From the NCBI GenBank assembly GCA_963746185.1, contig CAVVAE010000001.1, positions 248,001 to 312,000 on the forward strand: a stretch of 64,000 bases of DNA, in the 5' to 3' direction. A model generated the notes under the pieces. It did not search any database. It had not been told where the DNA came from and saw only the letters and a program-made list of their open reading frames with translations. Position 1 is the stretch's first letter. Each line of letters opens with the position of its first letter. A program made the position numbers and the translations under genes. Below are positions 1 to 7,814 of the stretch, in pieces. The DNA comes from CAVVAE01 sp963746185 (GTDB lineage Bacteria; Actinomycetota; Actinomycetes; Propionibacteriales; Nocardioidaceae).

Positions 1-2
1 CG

Positions 3-1049
3 GCGTGTGCGTCGGAGGCCCCTGACTTCGGCCTAGCGTTCAGCGGCGACTACGCCCTGATCGCCGAGACCCAGGACCAGGCCGACAAGTACGCAGACTC
101 GGCGGACTCGAAGTCGCTGTCAGACGACGCAGACTTCAACGACGACATGGACGCACTCGGCGACCTCGGAGTAGCGACTGCGTGGGTGGACATCGACGGC
201 GCGATCGACATGTTCGGCAGCGAGCTCGACCTCACGGGAACAGACTCCGGGCTCGACTTCTTGCGCAGCAGCTATCAGCGCGCTGCGGTGACGTTCCGCT
301 TCGAAAGCGACCATGCCGAGTTCGCCACCAGCATCTACGGCGACACACCTGACATCAACCACTCTGAAAACCAGATCGTCAACCTGCCTGACTCGACCGT
401 GTTCGCGGCCTCCGAAGCGGGTGGCGGTGAGCGGCTCGCAGCCTCATGGGACGACATCATGAAGGCGGCGGAAGCCTCGGGAGCCGACATCGAAAGTGAG
501 ATCTCCGACTTCGAGACGCAGACCGGCCTCAGCATCCCTGACGACATCGAGACGGTCCTGGGCGACAACCTGTTGTTCGCGCTCGACAGCGACGGCTTGA
601 CTGCCGACGCCATCGAGGCTGAGGACCCGACGGTGCTGAACGCCGGTGTGCGCTTCTCTGGCGACAAGGACGAGCTCGAGGCCATCTACGACAAGGTGTT
701 GGCGATCGTGCAGGACGAGGCCGACACCGATGTGCCGTTCAGCAAGAAGGAGACCGATGACGGTCTGGTCATCGCCACGAATGACTCTTATGCCGACGAG
801 CTGTCCGGTGACGGAAGCCTCGGAGACACTGACGCATTCACGTCTGTGGTCGACGATGGCGGTGACAAGGAGTTCGTGATGTTCTTCAACTTCGACGCAG
901 TCGAGGATCAGGTCCTCGAGGCGGCGGTGCGAGCCGGTGTCTCACAGGACATCATCGAAAACCTGCGTCCGCTGCAGGCCATCGGATTCAGCAGCGACAC
1001 CGACGGCAAGTACAACAACAGCACGATCGTGGTTTCCGTCAACGACTAG
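3..1049 (+). CDS. DUF3352-like protein, 5' end outside the window
   Basis: The reading frame is open from the first bases of the window, so the gene starts upstream and only its C-terminal ~348 residues are present. The protein is acidic and rich in Asp, Ser and Ala. It has repeated beta-strand-like stretches such as GVRFSGDKDEL and FVMFFNFDAVED, the style of the secreted or membrane-anchored actinobacterial DUF3352 family. No function is established for that family. The N-terminal membrane anchor usual in the family would lie before the window. The stop codon (TAG at 1047-1049) overlaps the stop of the convergent LON-domain gene through a shared CTAG. Family assignment is from overall character, not from a search. 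Confidence 0.7.
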   Translation, partial: ACASEAPDFGLAFSGDYALIAETQDQADKYADSADSKSLSDDADFNDDMDALGDLGVATAWVDIDGAIDMFGSELDLTGTDSGLDFLRSSYQRAAVTFRFESDHAEFATSIYGDTPDINHSENQIVNLPDSTVFAASEAGGGERLAASWDDIMKAAEASGADIESEISDFETQTGLSIPDDIETVLGDNLLFALDSDGLTADAIEAEDPTVLNAGVRFSGDKDELEAIYDKVLAIVQDEADTDVPFSKKETDDGLVIATNDSYADELSGDGSLGDTDAFTSVVDDGGDKEFVMFFNFDAVEDQVLEAAVRAGVSQDIIENLRPLQAIGFSSDTDGKYNNSTIVVSVND

Positions 1050-1723
1050 TTCGGACACCACTGGGTGCGGGCCATCATCGTCGCCGGCAGCGACGGGATG
1101 GCGGTGATCGCATGCAGCTCGGAGCGCATCATCGATGTTCCGAGCTGCAGGCGGCTGGTGACGTCGGGGGCTTCGAGCAGGTTCTGCCGCTCGGCAAGGT
1201 TCAGCACGAGCGCCGCGGCCAACGTGTACGAGAGGTCGACCGGATCGGTCGGGGTGTCTCCTTCGAGCACGTCGTCGCCGCGGAGCTGCGCGACAGCGCC
1301 GCGATATACGTCGAAGAGCACTCGCGCGATGTCGGCTGCCTGCTGGGCGTCGGCCGGATTTCCTTCTGCGCCGTCCGGAAGCCATTCGACGTCGGCCCGC
1401 AGGTACTCGTGTGAGGGGTCCAGGCTCTCGACGTGGAACCGTCGGCGACCGATGACCATGATCTCGAACGAGCCATCGGGGTTGGCCGTGACTTCGGTGA
1501 CCAGGGCCGCGCAGCCGGTTCGCTGGATCGTGTGTACGCCGCGGGCCCCGACTTCGTACCCGACCTTGATCGCCACGACACCGAACTCACGCGCAGCGTC
1601 AGGGGGAAGCGCGATCAGGTCCCGAACGAGCAGGCGGTAACGGTCCTCGAAGATGTGAAGCGGCATCACGATCCCGGGGAACAGCACCGTGTTCAACGGG
1701 AAGAGAGGAAGCGGCTCGCTCAC
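1046..1723 (-). CDS. LON peptidase substrate-binding domain protein
   Basis: This 225-residue protein opens with a leader typical of stand-alone LON N-terminal (substrate-binding) domain proteins: LPLFPLNTVLFPG, then MPLHIFEDRYR. It has no AAA+ or protease domain, so it is not Lon itself. Such proteins are thought to bind polypeptides, but their cellular role is unclear. The GTG start at 1723 is supported by a TAGGTT hexamer six bases upstream, which fits a leaderless transcript. It is divergent from hisD, and its stop codon overlaps that of the convergent DUF3352 gene. Confidence 0.88.
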   Translation of the reverse strand: MSEPLPLFPLNTVLFPGIVMPLHIFEDRYRLLVRDLIALPPDAAREFGVVAIKVGYEVGARGVHTIQRTGCAALVTEVTANPDGSFEIMVIGRRRFHVESLDPSHEYLRADVEWLPDGAEGNPADAQQAADIARVLFDVYRGAVAQLRGDDVLEGDTPTDPVDLSYTLAAALVLNLAERQNLLEAPDVTSRLQLGTSMMRSELHAITAIPSLPATMMARTQWCPN

Positions 1724-1729
1724 CTCTCG

Positions 1730-1735
1730 AACCTA
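1730..1735 (-). promoter_or_regulatory. -10 hexamer of a leaderless promoter for the LON-domain gene
   Basis: TAGGTT on the minus strand is followed by six bases and then the GTG start at 1723. This places the transcription start at or next to the start codon. No convincing -35 is visible. Confidence 0.55.
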
Positions 1736-1799
1736 ACACCCGACTCCTAGCCACTGGCAGCGTTCGCGAGACGCCGCGGTCTCTGCAATAGCTGGCTTC

Positions 1800-1805
1800 T
1801 AGACT
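1800..1805 (+). promoter_or_regulatory. -10 hexamer of the his operon promoter (leaderless)
   Basis: TAGACT is followed by GGTCTG and then the hisD ATG at 1812. The six-base gap predicts a transcript beginning at the ATG. No RBS is visible, which agrees with leaderless initiation. Confidence 0.55.
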
Positions 1806-1811
1806 GGTCTG

Positions 1812-3140
1812 ATGATCCGTCACATCGACGTGCGCGGCAGGCGAGCCTCAGGCGAGCGTCTGGACTACCGCGCGCTCGTGCCGCGAGCCGAGTTCGACGT
1901 CGAGGCTGCGATGGAGCAGGTGCGGCCGCTCTGCGAGGCGGTCAGGCTCCACGGGCACGACGAGCTGATCAGTCAGGCGGCCAGGTTCGATGGCGTCGAG
2001 ATCACGTCGGTGCGGGTTCCTCAGGAGGCCTTGAAGCAGGCACTCGACGCACTCGCTCCCGACGTTCGCGCGAGCCTCGAAGAGTCGATCTCGCGTCTCC
2101 GCACCACGTGTGAGAGCGAGCTCCCCGCCGACGTCACCACCACGGTGTCCACTGGCGCGAGCGTGAGCCAGCGCAACGTCGCCGTCGAGCGGGTGGGCTT
2201 GTACGTACCGGCCGCGAAGGCGCCGCTGATCTCGTCAGTGCTGATGAACGTCGTACCCGCTCAGGTCGCTGGAGTGCCGTCGCTGGCCCTCGCGAGTCCG
2301 GCCCAGCGCGAGCACGGCGGTCTGCCGCACCCGTCGATCTTGGCCGCTTGCGCACTGCTCGGCATTGACGAGGTGTACGCCGCGGGAGGCGCCGGTGCGA
2401 TTGCCATGTTCGCCTATGGCTATGCCCTGCCTGACGACCCCGATGAAGGCTGCCGCCCGGTCGACCTCGTGACCGGTCCGGCGAACATCTACGGGGTCGC
2501 GGCCAAGCGATTGCTGCGCGGCGTGGTCGGCATCGACTCCGAGGCCGGCCCCACCGAGATCGCCATCCTCGCCGACGACAGCGCCGACCCTGGCTATGTC
2601 GCGGCCGACCTGATCAGCCAGGCCGAGCACGACACGATGGCCGCCAGCGTGCTCGTCACGCCGTCGCCTGAACTGGTGACAGCCGTCGACCGCGAGTTGG
2701 CGCGGCAGGTCGGTGAGACCAAACACGAAGAGCGCGTCCGGGAGGCGTTGTCCGGCCAACAGTCCGCCATCGTCATCGTCGACGACCTCGACCAGGGAGA
2801 GGCCGTCGTCAACGCATACGCCGCCGAACACCTCGAGATCCACACCGATGACGCGGCTGAGCGGGCCGACCGGATCCGCAACGCCGGAGCCATCTTCGTC
2901 GGTCCGCACGCGCCGGTATCGCTCGGTGACTACGTTGCCGGCTCCAACCACGTGTTGCCGACGGATGGTTGCGCGTGCCACTCGTCCGGACTCTCGGTAC
3001 GCAGCTTCCTCAAGACCGTGCAGGTGATCGACTACACCTCCGACGCACTCGCTGAGGTCGCGTCGGACGTCTACACGCTGTCCGAAGCCGAAGACCTCCC
3101 CGCACACGGCGACGCCGTGCGCATCCGGCTGGACCCGTGA
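1812..3140 (+). CDS. hisD: Histidinol dehydrogenase
   Basis: The enzyme catalyses the last two steps of histidine synthesis, the NAD-dependent oxidation of histidinol to histidine, in the cytoplasm with a zinc cofactor. The 442-residue length is normal. Diagnostic stretches are VGLYVPAAKAPLISSVLMN, TGPANIYGVAAKRL, DSEAGPTEIAILADD, the catalytic/zinc region SQAEHDTMA, and AEHLEIHTDD followed by the Gly-rich YVAGSNHVLPT. It is the first gene of the his operon and appears to be transcribed from a leaderless promoter. Its stop overlaps the start of hisC. The early position in the operon is normal for actinobacteria, where hisG and hisE lie elsewhere; neither is in this window. Confidence 0.97.
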   Translation: MIRHIDVRGRRASGERLDYRALVPRAEFDVEAAMEQVRPLCEAVRLHGHDELISQAARFDGVEITSVRVPQEALKQALDALAPDVRASLEESISRLRTTCESELPADVTTTVSTGASVSQRNVAVERVGLYVPAAKAPLISSVLMNVVPAQVAGVPSLALASPAQREHGGLPHPSILAACALLGIDEVYAAGGAGAIAMFAYGYALPDDPDEGCRPVDLVTGPANIYGVAAKRLLRGVVGIDSEAGPTEIAILADDSADPGYVAADLISQAEHDTMAASVLVTPSPELVTAVDRELARQVGETKHEERVREALSGQQSAIVIVDDLDQGEAVVNAYAAEHLEIHTDDAAERADRIRNAGAIFVGPHAPVSLGDYVAGSNHVLPTDGCACHSSGLSVRSFLKTVQVIDYTSDALAEVASDVYTLSEAEDLPAHGDAVRIRLDP

Positions 3141-4228
3141 TGGCTGGTCCGAGACTGCCGCTGCGCCCTGATCTCGCGGGGATCGAACCGTACGGCGCTC
3201 CGCAGCTCGACGTACCCGTGCTGCTCAACGTCAACGAGAACCCTTACCCACCGTCGGCAGCGGTGGTGACGGCGATGGCCGGGGCCGTCTCGAGGGCCGC
3301 GGTATCGCTCAACCGCTATCCAGACCGGGAGGCGGTGGAGTTGCGGGCAGCGCTTGCGAGCTACCTGGGTCACGGCCTCACCACTGAACACGTCTGGGCG
3401 GCCAACGGCTCCAACGAGGTGATGCTGCAGGTGCTCCAGGCGTTCGGTGGACCCGGCCGCACCGCGCTGTCGTTCGCACCGACGTACTCCATGTACCCGG
3501 AGTACGCGCGCGACAGCTCGACGCGGTGGGTCACGGGTCATCGGACGAGTGACTTCCACATCGACCTCGACCATGCACGAGCGTTGATCGAGGCCGAGCA
3601 GCCCGACGTGCTGTTCATCGCGTCGCCCAACAACCCGACCGGGACCGCAGTCTCGCTCGACACGCTGAAGGCGTTGTGCGCGGCCGCGCCAGGCGTGGTG
3701 GTGGTCGACGAGGCCTACGCCGAGTTCCGGCGGGCGGGCACCCCGTCGGCGCTCAGCCTGCTCGCTGACTTCCCAGCACTGGCAGTGACTCGGACGATGT
3801 CGAAAGCGTTCGCCTTGGCAGGGGGACGACTCGGTTACCTGGCCGCCAGCACCGACTTCGTCGACGCCCTCCGCGTTGTGCGGCTGCCCTACCATCTCTC
3901 GTCCGTCACTCAGGCCGTTGCACGCGTTGCCCTCGACCACCGTGACGAGCTGCTCGGCAGAGTGGACGAGCTGCGCGCCGAACGAGATGCAACGGTCACC
4001 TGGCTGCGCCAGCAGGGGCTCGATGTCGCTGAGTCCGACGCCAACTTCGTGTTGTTCGGTACATTCAACGACCGGCACATTGTGTGGCGGGGTCTGCTGG
4101 ACCGCGGCGTGCTGATCCGAGAGACCGGCCCCGACGGGTGGCTTCGCGTATCGATTGGCACGCCGGCCGAGATGGCCGCCTTCCGCCAGGCCCTGACCGC
4201 CGTACTTCCCCGAGGAGACACCCCATGA
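3137..4228 (+). CDS. hisC: Histidinol-phosphate aminotransferase
   Basis: This fold-type I PLP aminotransferase converts imidazole-acetol phosphate and glutamate to histidinol phosphate. The 363-residue protein shows NVNENPYPPS near the N terminus, the SPNNPTGT motif, VVDEAYAEF with the Asp that contacts the PLP ring nitrogen, and the Schiff-base lysine in TRTMSKAFALAGGRLGYL. The start is either GTG 3137, overlapping the hisD stop as GTGA, or the adjacent ATG at 3140. Both give translational coupling. It overlaps hisB by four bases (ATGA). Confidence 0.96.
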   Translation: MMAGPRLPLRPDLAGIEPYGAPQLDVPVLLNVNENPYPPSAAVVTAMAGAVSRAAVSLNRYPDREAVELRAALASYLGHGLTTEHVWAANGSNEVMLQVLQAFGGPGRTALSFAPTYSMYPEYARDSSTRWVTGHRTSDFHIDLDHARALIEAEQPDVLFIASPNNPTGTAVSLDTLKALCAAAPGVVVVDEAYAEFRRAGTPSALSLLADFPALAVTRTMSKAFALAGGRLGYLAASTDFVDALRVVRLPYHLSSVTQAVARVALDHRDELLGRVDELRAERDATVTWLRQQGLDVAESDANFVLFGTFNDRHIVWRGLLDRGVLIRETGPDGWLRVSIGTPAEMAAFRQALTAVLPRGDTP

Positions 4229-4827
4229 CCACTCGTACCGCCCGGATCGAACGGGCAACCAGGGAGTCGAAGGTCGTGCTCGAGCTCGACCTCGACGGGA
4301 CGGGTCACTCCGACGTCTCCACTGGCGTCGCGTTCTACGACCACATGCTCACCTCGTTGGCCCGGCACGCCCTGTGGGATCTCACGGTCATAGCCAACGG
4401 CGATGTCGCTGTCGATGCGCACCACACCGTCGAAGACGTGGCGATCGTGCTGGGTGAGGGGATTCGGGAAGCCCTCGGCGACAAGGTCGGCATCCGACGC
4501 TTCGGGGATGCCCTGGTGCCGCTCGACGAGGCGCTCGTGCAGTGCGCGGTCGACGTGTCGGGTCGGCCCTATTGCGTTCATGACGGAGAGCCGGCGGGTC
4601 AGGAATATGTCGTGATCGGCGGTACTTACGTCGGCTCGCTGACCCGTCATGTGATCCAGTCGATCAGTGCGCATGCATCCATCGCGATCCACGTGCGGGT
4701 GCTGTCGGGCCGAGACCCTCACCACATCGTCGAGGCGCAGTACAAGGCGTTGGCCCGAGCCCTTCGCGACGCGGTCGCCTTCGACCCGCGGGAAGGCGGG
4801 GTGCCGAGCACGAAGGGCAGTCTGTGA
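4225..4827 (+). CDS. hisB: Imidazoleglycerol-phosphate dehydratase
   Basis: The enzyme dehydrates imidazole glycerol phosphate to imidazole acetol phosphate, using manganese bound by His/Glu clusters. The 200-residue protein is the monofunctional form, with no N-terminal phosphatase domain. Visible motifs are GVAFYDHMLTSLARH, DAHHTVEDVAIVLGEG and FGDALVPLDEALV. The ATG at 4225 is chosen because it overlaps the hisC stop (ATGA) and follows GAGGAGACACCCC, a good ribosome-binding site. A longer in-frame opening upstream lies inside hisC and is not credible. Histidinol-phosphate phosphatase must be encoded elsewhere. Confidence 0.97.
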   Translation: MTTRTARIERATRESKVVLELDLDGTGHSDVSTGVAFYDHMLTSLARHALWDLTVIANGDVAVDAHHTVEDVAIVLGEGIREALGDKVGIRRFGDALVPLDEALVQCAVDVSGRPYCVHDGEPAGQEYVVIGGTYVGSLTRHVIQSISAHASIAIHVRVLSGRDPHHIVEAQYKALARALRDAVAFDPREGGVPSTKGSL

Positions 4828-5456
4828 CGGCTCGCGTGGTGCTGCTCGACTACGGGTCAGGCAACCTGCGCTCCGCCGAGCGGGCTCTGGTTCGGGCTGG
4901 CGTCGAGGTCGACGTGACGGCTGACTACGAGGCTGCTTTGGGGGCCGATGGGCTTGTCGTGCCGGGAGTCGGGGCTTTTGCGGCGTGCATGGCCGGCCTC
5001 GCCGCCGTACGCGGTCCGGAGATCGTCGGACGACGGCTCTCCGGCGGGCGTCCGGTGCTGGGTATCTGCGTGGGTCTTCAGGTGCTGTTCGAGCAGGGGA
5101 TCGAGCACGACGTCGAAACGGCTGGCTGCGGCGAGTGGCCAGGCCGCGTCGAGCGACTCCAGGCTGCCGTGTTGCCCCACATCGGCTGGAACACCGTCGA
5201 GGCACCGGCAGGCAGCGAGATGTTCGCCGAAGTCGAATCGGAGCGGTTCTATTTTGTGCACTCCTACGCCGCCCGTCGTTGGGACTTGGTGACGGACGGG
5301 CATACGAAGCCACCGGTGGTGTCCTGGACCGTGCACGAGAAGGACCGTTTTGTCTCCGCTGTGGAGAATGGGCCATTATGGGCAACCCAGTTCCATCCAG
5401 AAAAGTCCGGTGATGCGGGAGCCGTTGTGCTGCGAAACTGGGTCCAACAGTTATGA
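4824..5456 (+). CDS. hisH: Imidazole glycerol phosphate synthase, glutaminase subunit
   Basis: HisH hydrolyses glutamine and channels ammonia to HisF to make imidazole glycerol phosphate and AICAR. The 210-residue class I glutamine amidotransferase has the nucleophile cysteine in LGICVGLQVLFEQG and the His/Glu pair in TQFHPEKSG. The oxyanion-region loop VVPGVGAF is also present. It starts with GTG overlapping the hisB stop (GTGA). Its partner hisF lies about 1.5 kb downstream, separated by two accessory genes and priA. Confidence 0.96.
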   Translation: MTARVVLLDYGSGNLRSAERALVRAGVEVDVTADYEAALGADGLVVPGVGAFAACMAGLAAVRGPEIVGRRLSGGRPVLGICVGLQVLFEQGIEHDVETAGCGEWPGRVERLQAAVLPHIGWNTVEAPAGSEMFAEVESERFYFVHSYAARRWDLVTDGHTKPPVVSWTVHEKDRFVSAVENGPLWATQFHPEKSGDAGAVVLRNWVQQL

Positions 5457-5905
5457 AGACCCTTGCGAAGTCCGTCATCGTCATTCTCGTCGCCGTTGCC
5501 TGTTTCGGCTGCGCGTCCGACAACCCAACCGAGGCTCCTCCACGGGACGCACCGAACTCGACGACGGGGCATTCGACCTCAGCGCCGGAGGACCAGACGC
5601 AGGCGGTCGCCGTCACCTTCCGCAAGACGGGCGGCCTCAGACCCGTCGACGAACGCACGACGTTCTCAGCTGATGCGAGCCCACCTGCGGGATACTCCCA
5701 GGCGCAGGTCGACAGCATTCTGGATGCGGCCTCCGACCCGGCGTTCAAGGATCTCGACATGCCTAAGGTGCCCGCCAACGCGTGTTGTGACCTGCAGTCC
5801 TACCAGGTGACGATCGCCTGGGCCGACGGCAGCTCGCGCACTCTCGCGACGGTAGACGGGCTCGAGGAGCCCAAACTCTTCCAGGATCTGCTGGGCATGT
5901 TCTGA
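5453..5905 (+). CDS. Putative lipoprotein embedded in the his operon
   Basis: The 150-residue protein has a signal peptide ending in a lipobox-like VACFGC, so it should be lipidated at Cys21 and anchored outside the membrane. A Thr/Pro/Ser-rich linker follows. A compact domain then begins VAVTFRKTGGLRP and ends with ACCDLQSYQVTIAW, ATVDGLEEPKL and LLGMF. The GG, CCD and Y-V-T pattern distantly resembles emfourin-type protease-inhibitor proteins. That is a weak visual similarity only. The start overlaps the hisH stop (ATGA), so it is translated with the his genes, although nothing links it to histidine synthesis. Confidence 0.75.
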   Translation: MKTLAKSVIVILVAVACFGCASDNPTEAPPRDAPNSTTGHSTSAPEDQTQAVAVTFRKTGGLRPVDERTTFSADASPPAGYSQAQVDSILDAASDPAFKDLDMPKVPANACCDLQSYQVTIAWADGSSRTLATVDGLEEPKLFQDLLGMF

Positions 5906-5912
5906 TGGGTCA

Positions 5913-6245
5913 ATGAGCAAGGAACGCGCGCTCCGGCGTGCCGCTCGCGAGGCCGACCGTGAGAAGCGGGAAGCAGAGCGCGCCCGGGCCGAGGCCGCTG
6001 CGGCGAAGCGGCGTCAGTTGCGCGACCGACTCACCGGCTGGCTACCCCGCCGAAAGGTGTGGTCGAAGTCCAGCGGCCTGCTCGCCGCGAAACGTCGCCG
6101 ACGTCTCGGCCTGCTCGCGTTTGGCTTCTTCGTCGTCCAGTTGATGACCTGGATCGTGACCCCGGTCTGGGGGCTCCGAGTGGCCGTGTTAATCGTGAGC
6201 TTGTTCGCACTCCCTGTCGCTGCGGTGTTGGCGTCGTCCACATGA
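5913..6245 (+). CDS. Small membrane protein with N-terminal charged helix
   Basis: The 110-residue protein begins with a highly charged Ala/Arg/Glu/Lys segment (residues ~1-38) likely to form a coiled coil. A basic stretch follows, then two predicted transmembrane helices: LLAFGFFVVQLMTWIV and VAVLIVSLFALPVAAVLA. It has no recognised domain. It sits between the lipoprotein and priA, and its stop overlaps the priA start (ATGA), so it is co-translated with the his operon. The function is unknown. Confidence 0.8.
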   Translation: MSKERALRRAAREADREKREAERARAEAAAAKRRQLRDRLTGWLPRRKVWSKSSGLLAAKRRRRLGLLAFGFFVVQLMTWIVTPVWGLRVAVLIVSLFALPVAAVLASST

Positions 6246-6997
6246 CCACCCTGCAGCTGCTGCCTGCCGTCGACGTGTCCGAGGGGCGCGCCGTCCAGCT
6301 CGTCCAGGGCGTTGCCGGCAGCGAGCAGGTATTCGGCGAGCCGGTCGAGTCAGCCGTGCGCTGGCAGTCGGCGGGAGCTCAATGGGTGCACCTGGTGGAC
6401 CTCGACGCGGCGTTCGGGCGTGGACACAACCGCGATCTGCTGTCGGACGTCGTCGCGGCGCTCGACATCGACGTGGAGCTGTCGGGCGGGATCCGCGACG
6501 ACGAGAGCTTGACCGCCGCCTTGGCAACGGGATGCCGCCGCGTCAACATCGGCACCGCAGCGCTGGAAGAGCCCGAGTGGTGTGCCTCGATCATCGCCGA
6601 GCACGGTGACCGGGTCGCGATCGGTCTCGACGTTCGGGGTACGACCTTGGCAGCCAGGGGTTGGACCCGCGAGGGCGGTGACCTCTACGAGGTGCTCGAC
6701 CGGCTGAACGCACAAGGATGCGCGCGCTACGTCGTGACCGACGTCGACAAGGACGGCATGTTGCAAGGGCCCAACCTGGCGCTGCTGCGTGATGTCTGCA
6801 GTCGTACCGATGCGCCAGTGGTCGCATCGGGTGGCGTGTCGACGCTCGATGACCTGATTGCGCTGACCACGCTTGTCGGTGATGGAGTTGAGGGCGCGAT
6901 CATCGGTACCGCGCTCTACACCGAGGCATTCACCCTCGAGGAGGCGCTCGCGGCTGTCGACGCAGCGGACAGCCGCGCTGATGTCGGCCCACGATGA
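6242..6997 (+). CDS. priA: HisA-type isomerase, probably bifunctional PriA (HisA/TrpF)
   Basis: This 251-residue (beta/alpha)8 barrel isomerises ProFAR to PRFAR in histidine synthesis. In actinobacteria without trpF it also isomerises phosphoribosylanthranilate. Visible features are the first catalytic Asp in LLPAVDVSEGRAVQL, the second in VVTDVDKDGMLQGPNL, phosphate-binding glycines in VELSGGIRDDES and VVASGGVSTLDDL, and the active-site loop ARGWTREGGDLYE with the Trp typical of PriA. No trpF lies in the trp cluster here, which supports the dual role. ATG 6242 overlaps the preceding stop, and its own stop overlaps hisF. Confidence 0.9.
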   Translation: MTTLQLLPAVDVSEGRAVQLVQGVAGSEQVFGEPVESAVRWQSAGAQWVHLVDLDAAFGRGHNRDLLSDVVAALDIDVELSGGIRDDESLTAALATGCRRVNIGTAALEEPEWCASIIAEHGDRVAIGLDVRGTTLAARGWTREGGDLYEVLDRLNAQGCARYVVTDVDKDGMLQGPNLALLRDVCSRTDAPVVASGGVSTLDDLIALTTLVGDGVEGAIIGTALYTEAFTLEEALAAVDAADSRADVGPR

Positions 6998-7755
6998 CCC
7001 TGGCGGTCCGAGTCATCCCGTGTCTGGACGTCGACGACGGCCGGGTCGTCAAAGGTGTCAACTTCGCTGGATTGCGCGATGTCGGTGACCCTGTCGAACT
7101 GGCCAAGCGGTACGACGCCGAGGGCGCCGACGAGCTGACGTTCCTCGACATCACCGCTTCGAAGGATCGGCGCGACACGGTATTGGATGTCGTCCGTCGT
7201 ACCGCCGAGCAGGTATTCATCCCGCTCACCGTCGGCGGCGGAGTCAGGTCTGCTGAGGACGTCGACACACTCTTGCGCGCAGGTGCCGACAAGGTGGTGA
7301 TCAACACCGGTGCGATCGAACGCCCGGAGGTGATCGCCGAGATCGCTCGAAGATTCGGCCGGCAAGTGCTGGTGCTGAGCGTCGACGCGCGCCATGGTCC
7401 CGGTGTGCCGTCAGGGTTCGAGGTGACGACCCACGGGGGATCGAGGGGCGCCGGTCTCGACGCCCTCGCCTGGGCGAGCCAGGGCGCTGAGCTCGGAGCA
7501 GGCGAGATCCTGCTCAACGCGATGGACGCTGACGGTACGCAGGACGGCTTCGATCTCGAGTTGATCGCAGCCGTCCGGTCCGTCGTGTCCGTCCCGGTCA
7601 TTGCCAGTGGCGGTGCCGGGGAGGTTGGCCACTTCGCGCCCGCGATCAGCGCCGGAGCGGACGCCGTTCTGGCGGCGAGCGTGTTCCACTTCGGGACGCT
7701 GAGCATCTCCGACGTCAAGCACGGCCTCGCTGCCGCCGGCCACCCCGTCCGCTAA
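6994..7755 (+). CDS. hisF: Imidazole glycerol phosphate synthase, cyclase subunit
   Basis: HisF uses ammonia from HisH to cyclise PRFAR to imidazole glycerol phosphate and AICAR. The 253-residue barrel begins VRVIPCLDVDDGRVVKGVNF, which contains the first catalytic Asp. It also has DELTFLDITAS, the phosphate site TVGGGVRSAEDVD, the second catalytic Asp near LNAMDADGTQDGFDL, and IASGGAGEVGHF. It overlaps priA by four bases and is the last gene of this operon. A long hairpin lies directly after the stop. Confidence 0.97.
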   Translation: MTLAVRVIPCLDVDDGRVVKGVNFAGLRDVGDPVELAKRYDAEGADELTFLDITASKDRRDTVLDVVRRTAEQVFIPLTVGGGVRSAEDVDTLLRAGADKVVINTGAIERPEVIAEIARRFGRQVLVLSVDARHGPGVPSGFEVTTHGGSRGAGLDALAWASQGAELGAGEILLNAMDADGTQDGFDLELIAAVRSVVSVPVIASGGAGEVGHFAPAISAGADAVLAASVFHFGTLSISDVKHGLAAAGHPVR

Positions 7756-7809
7756 CCGACTCGTCAGGGTGTAGTCGTCCTCCAGCACGACGACACCCTG
7801 ACAAGTCGG
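7756..7809. terminator. Long interrupted hairpin between convergent genes (hisF / TIGR03085)
   Basis: A near-perfect 54-base inverted repeat. The outer stem is CCGACT/AGTCGG, then a C/A mismatch, a middle stem GTCAGGGTGT/ACACCCTGAC, an A/G mismatch, an inner stem GTCGT/ACGAC and an 8-base loop. It starts immediately after the hisF stop and ends 5 bases before the stop of the opposite gene. It is therefore suited to terminate in both directions, although there is no T-run. The layout is strikingly like the hairpin at 52954-53008. Confidence 0.7.
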
Positions 7810-7814
7810 GTGGG

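Noticed and set aside
3910..5778. Open frame of 622 codons antisense to hisC, hisB, hisH and the lipoprotein
   Set aside because: Shadow of an operon with clear enzymes on the plus strand. It has Arg/Pro-rich composition and no plausible start signal.
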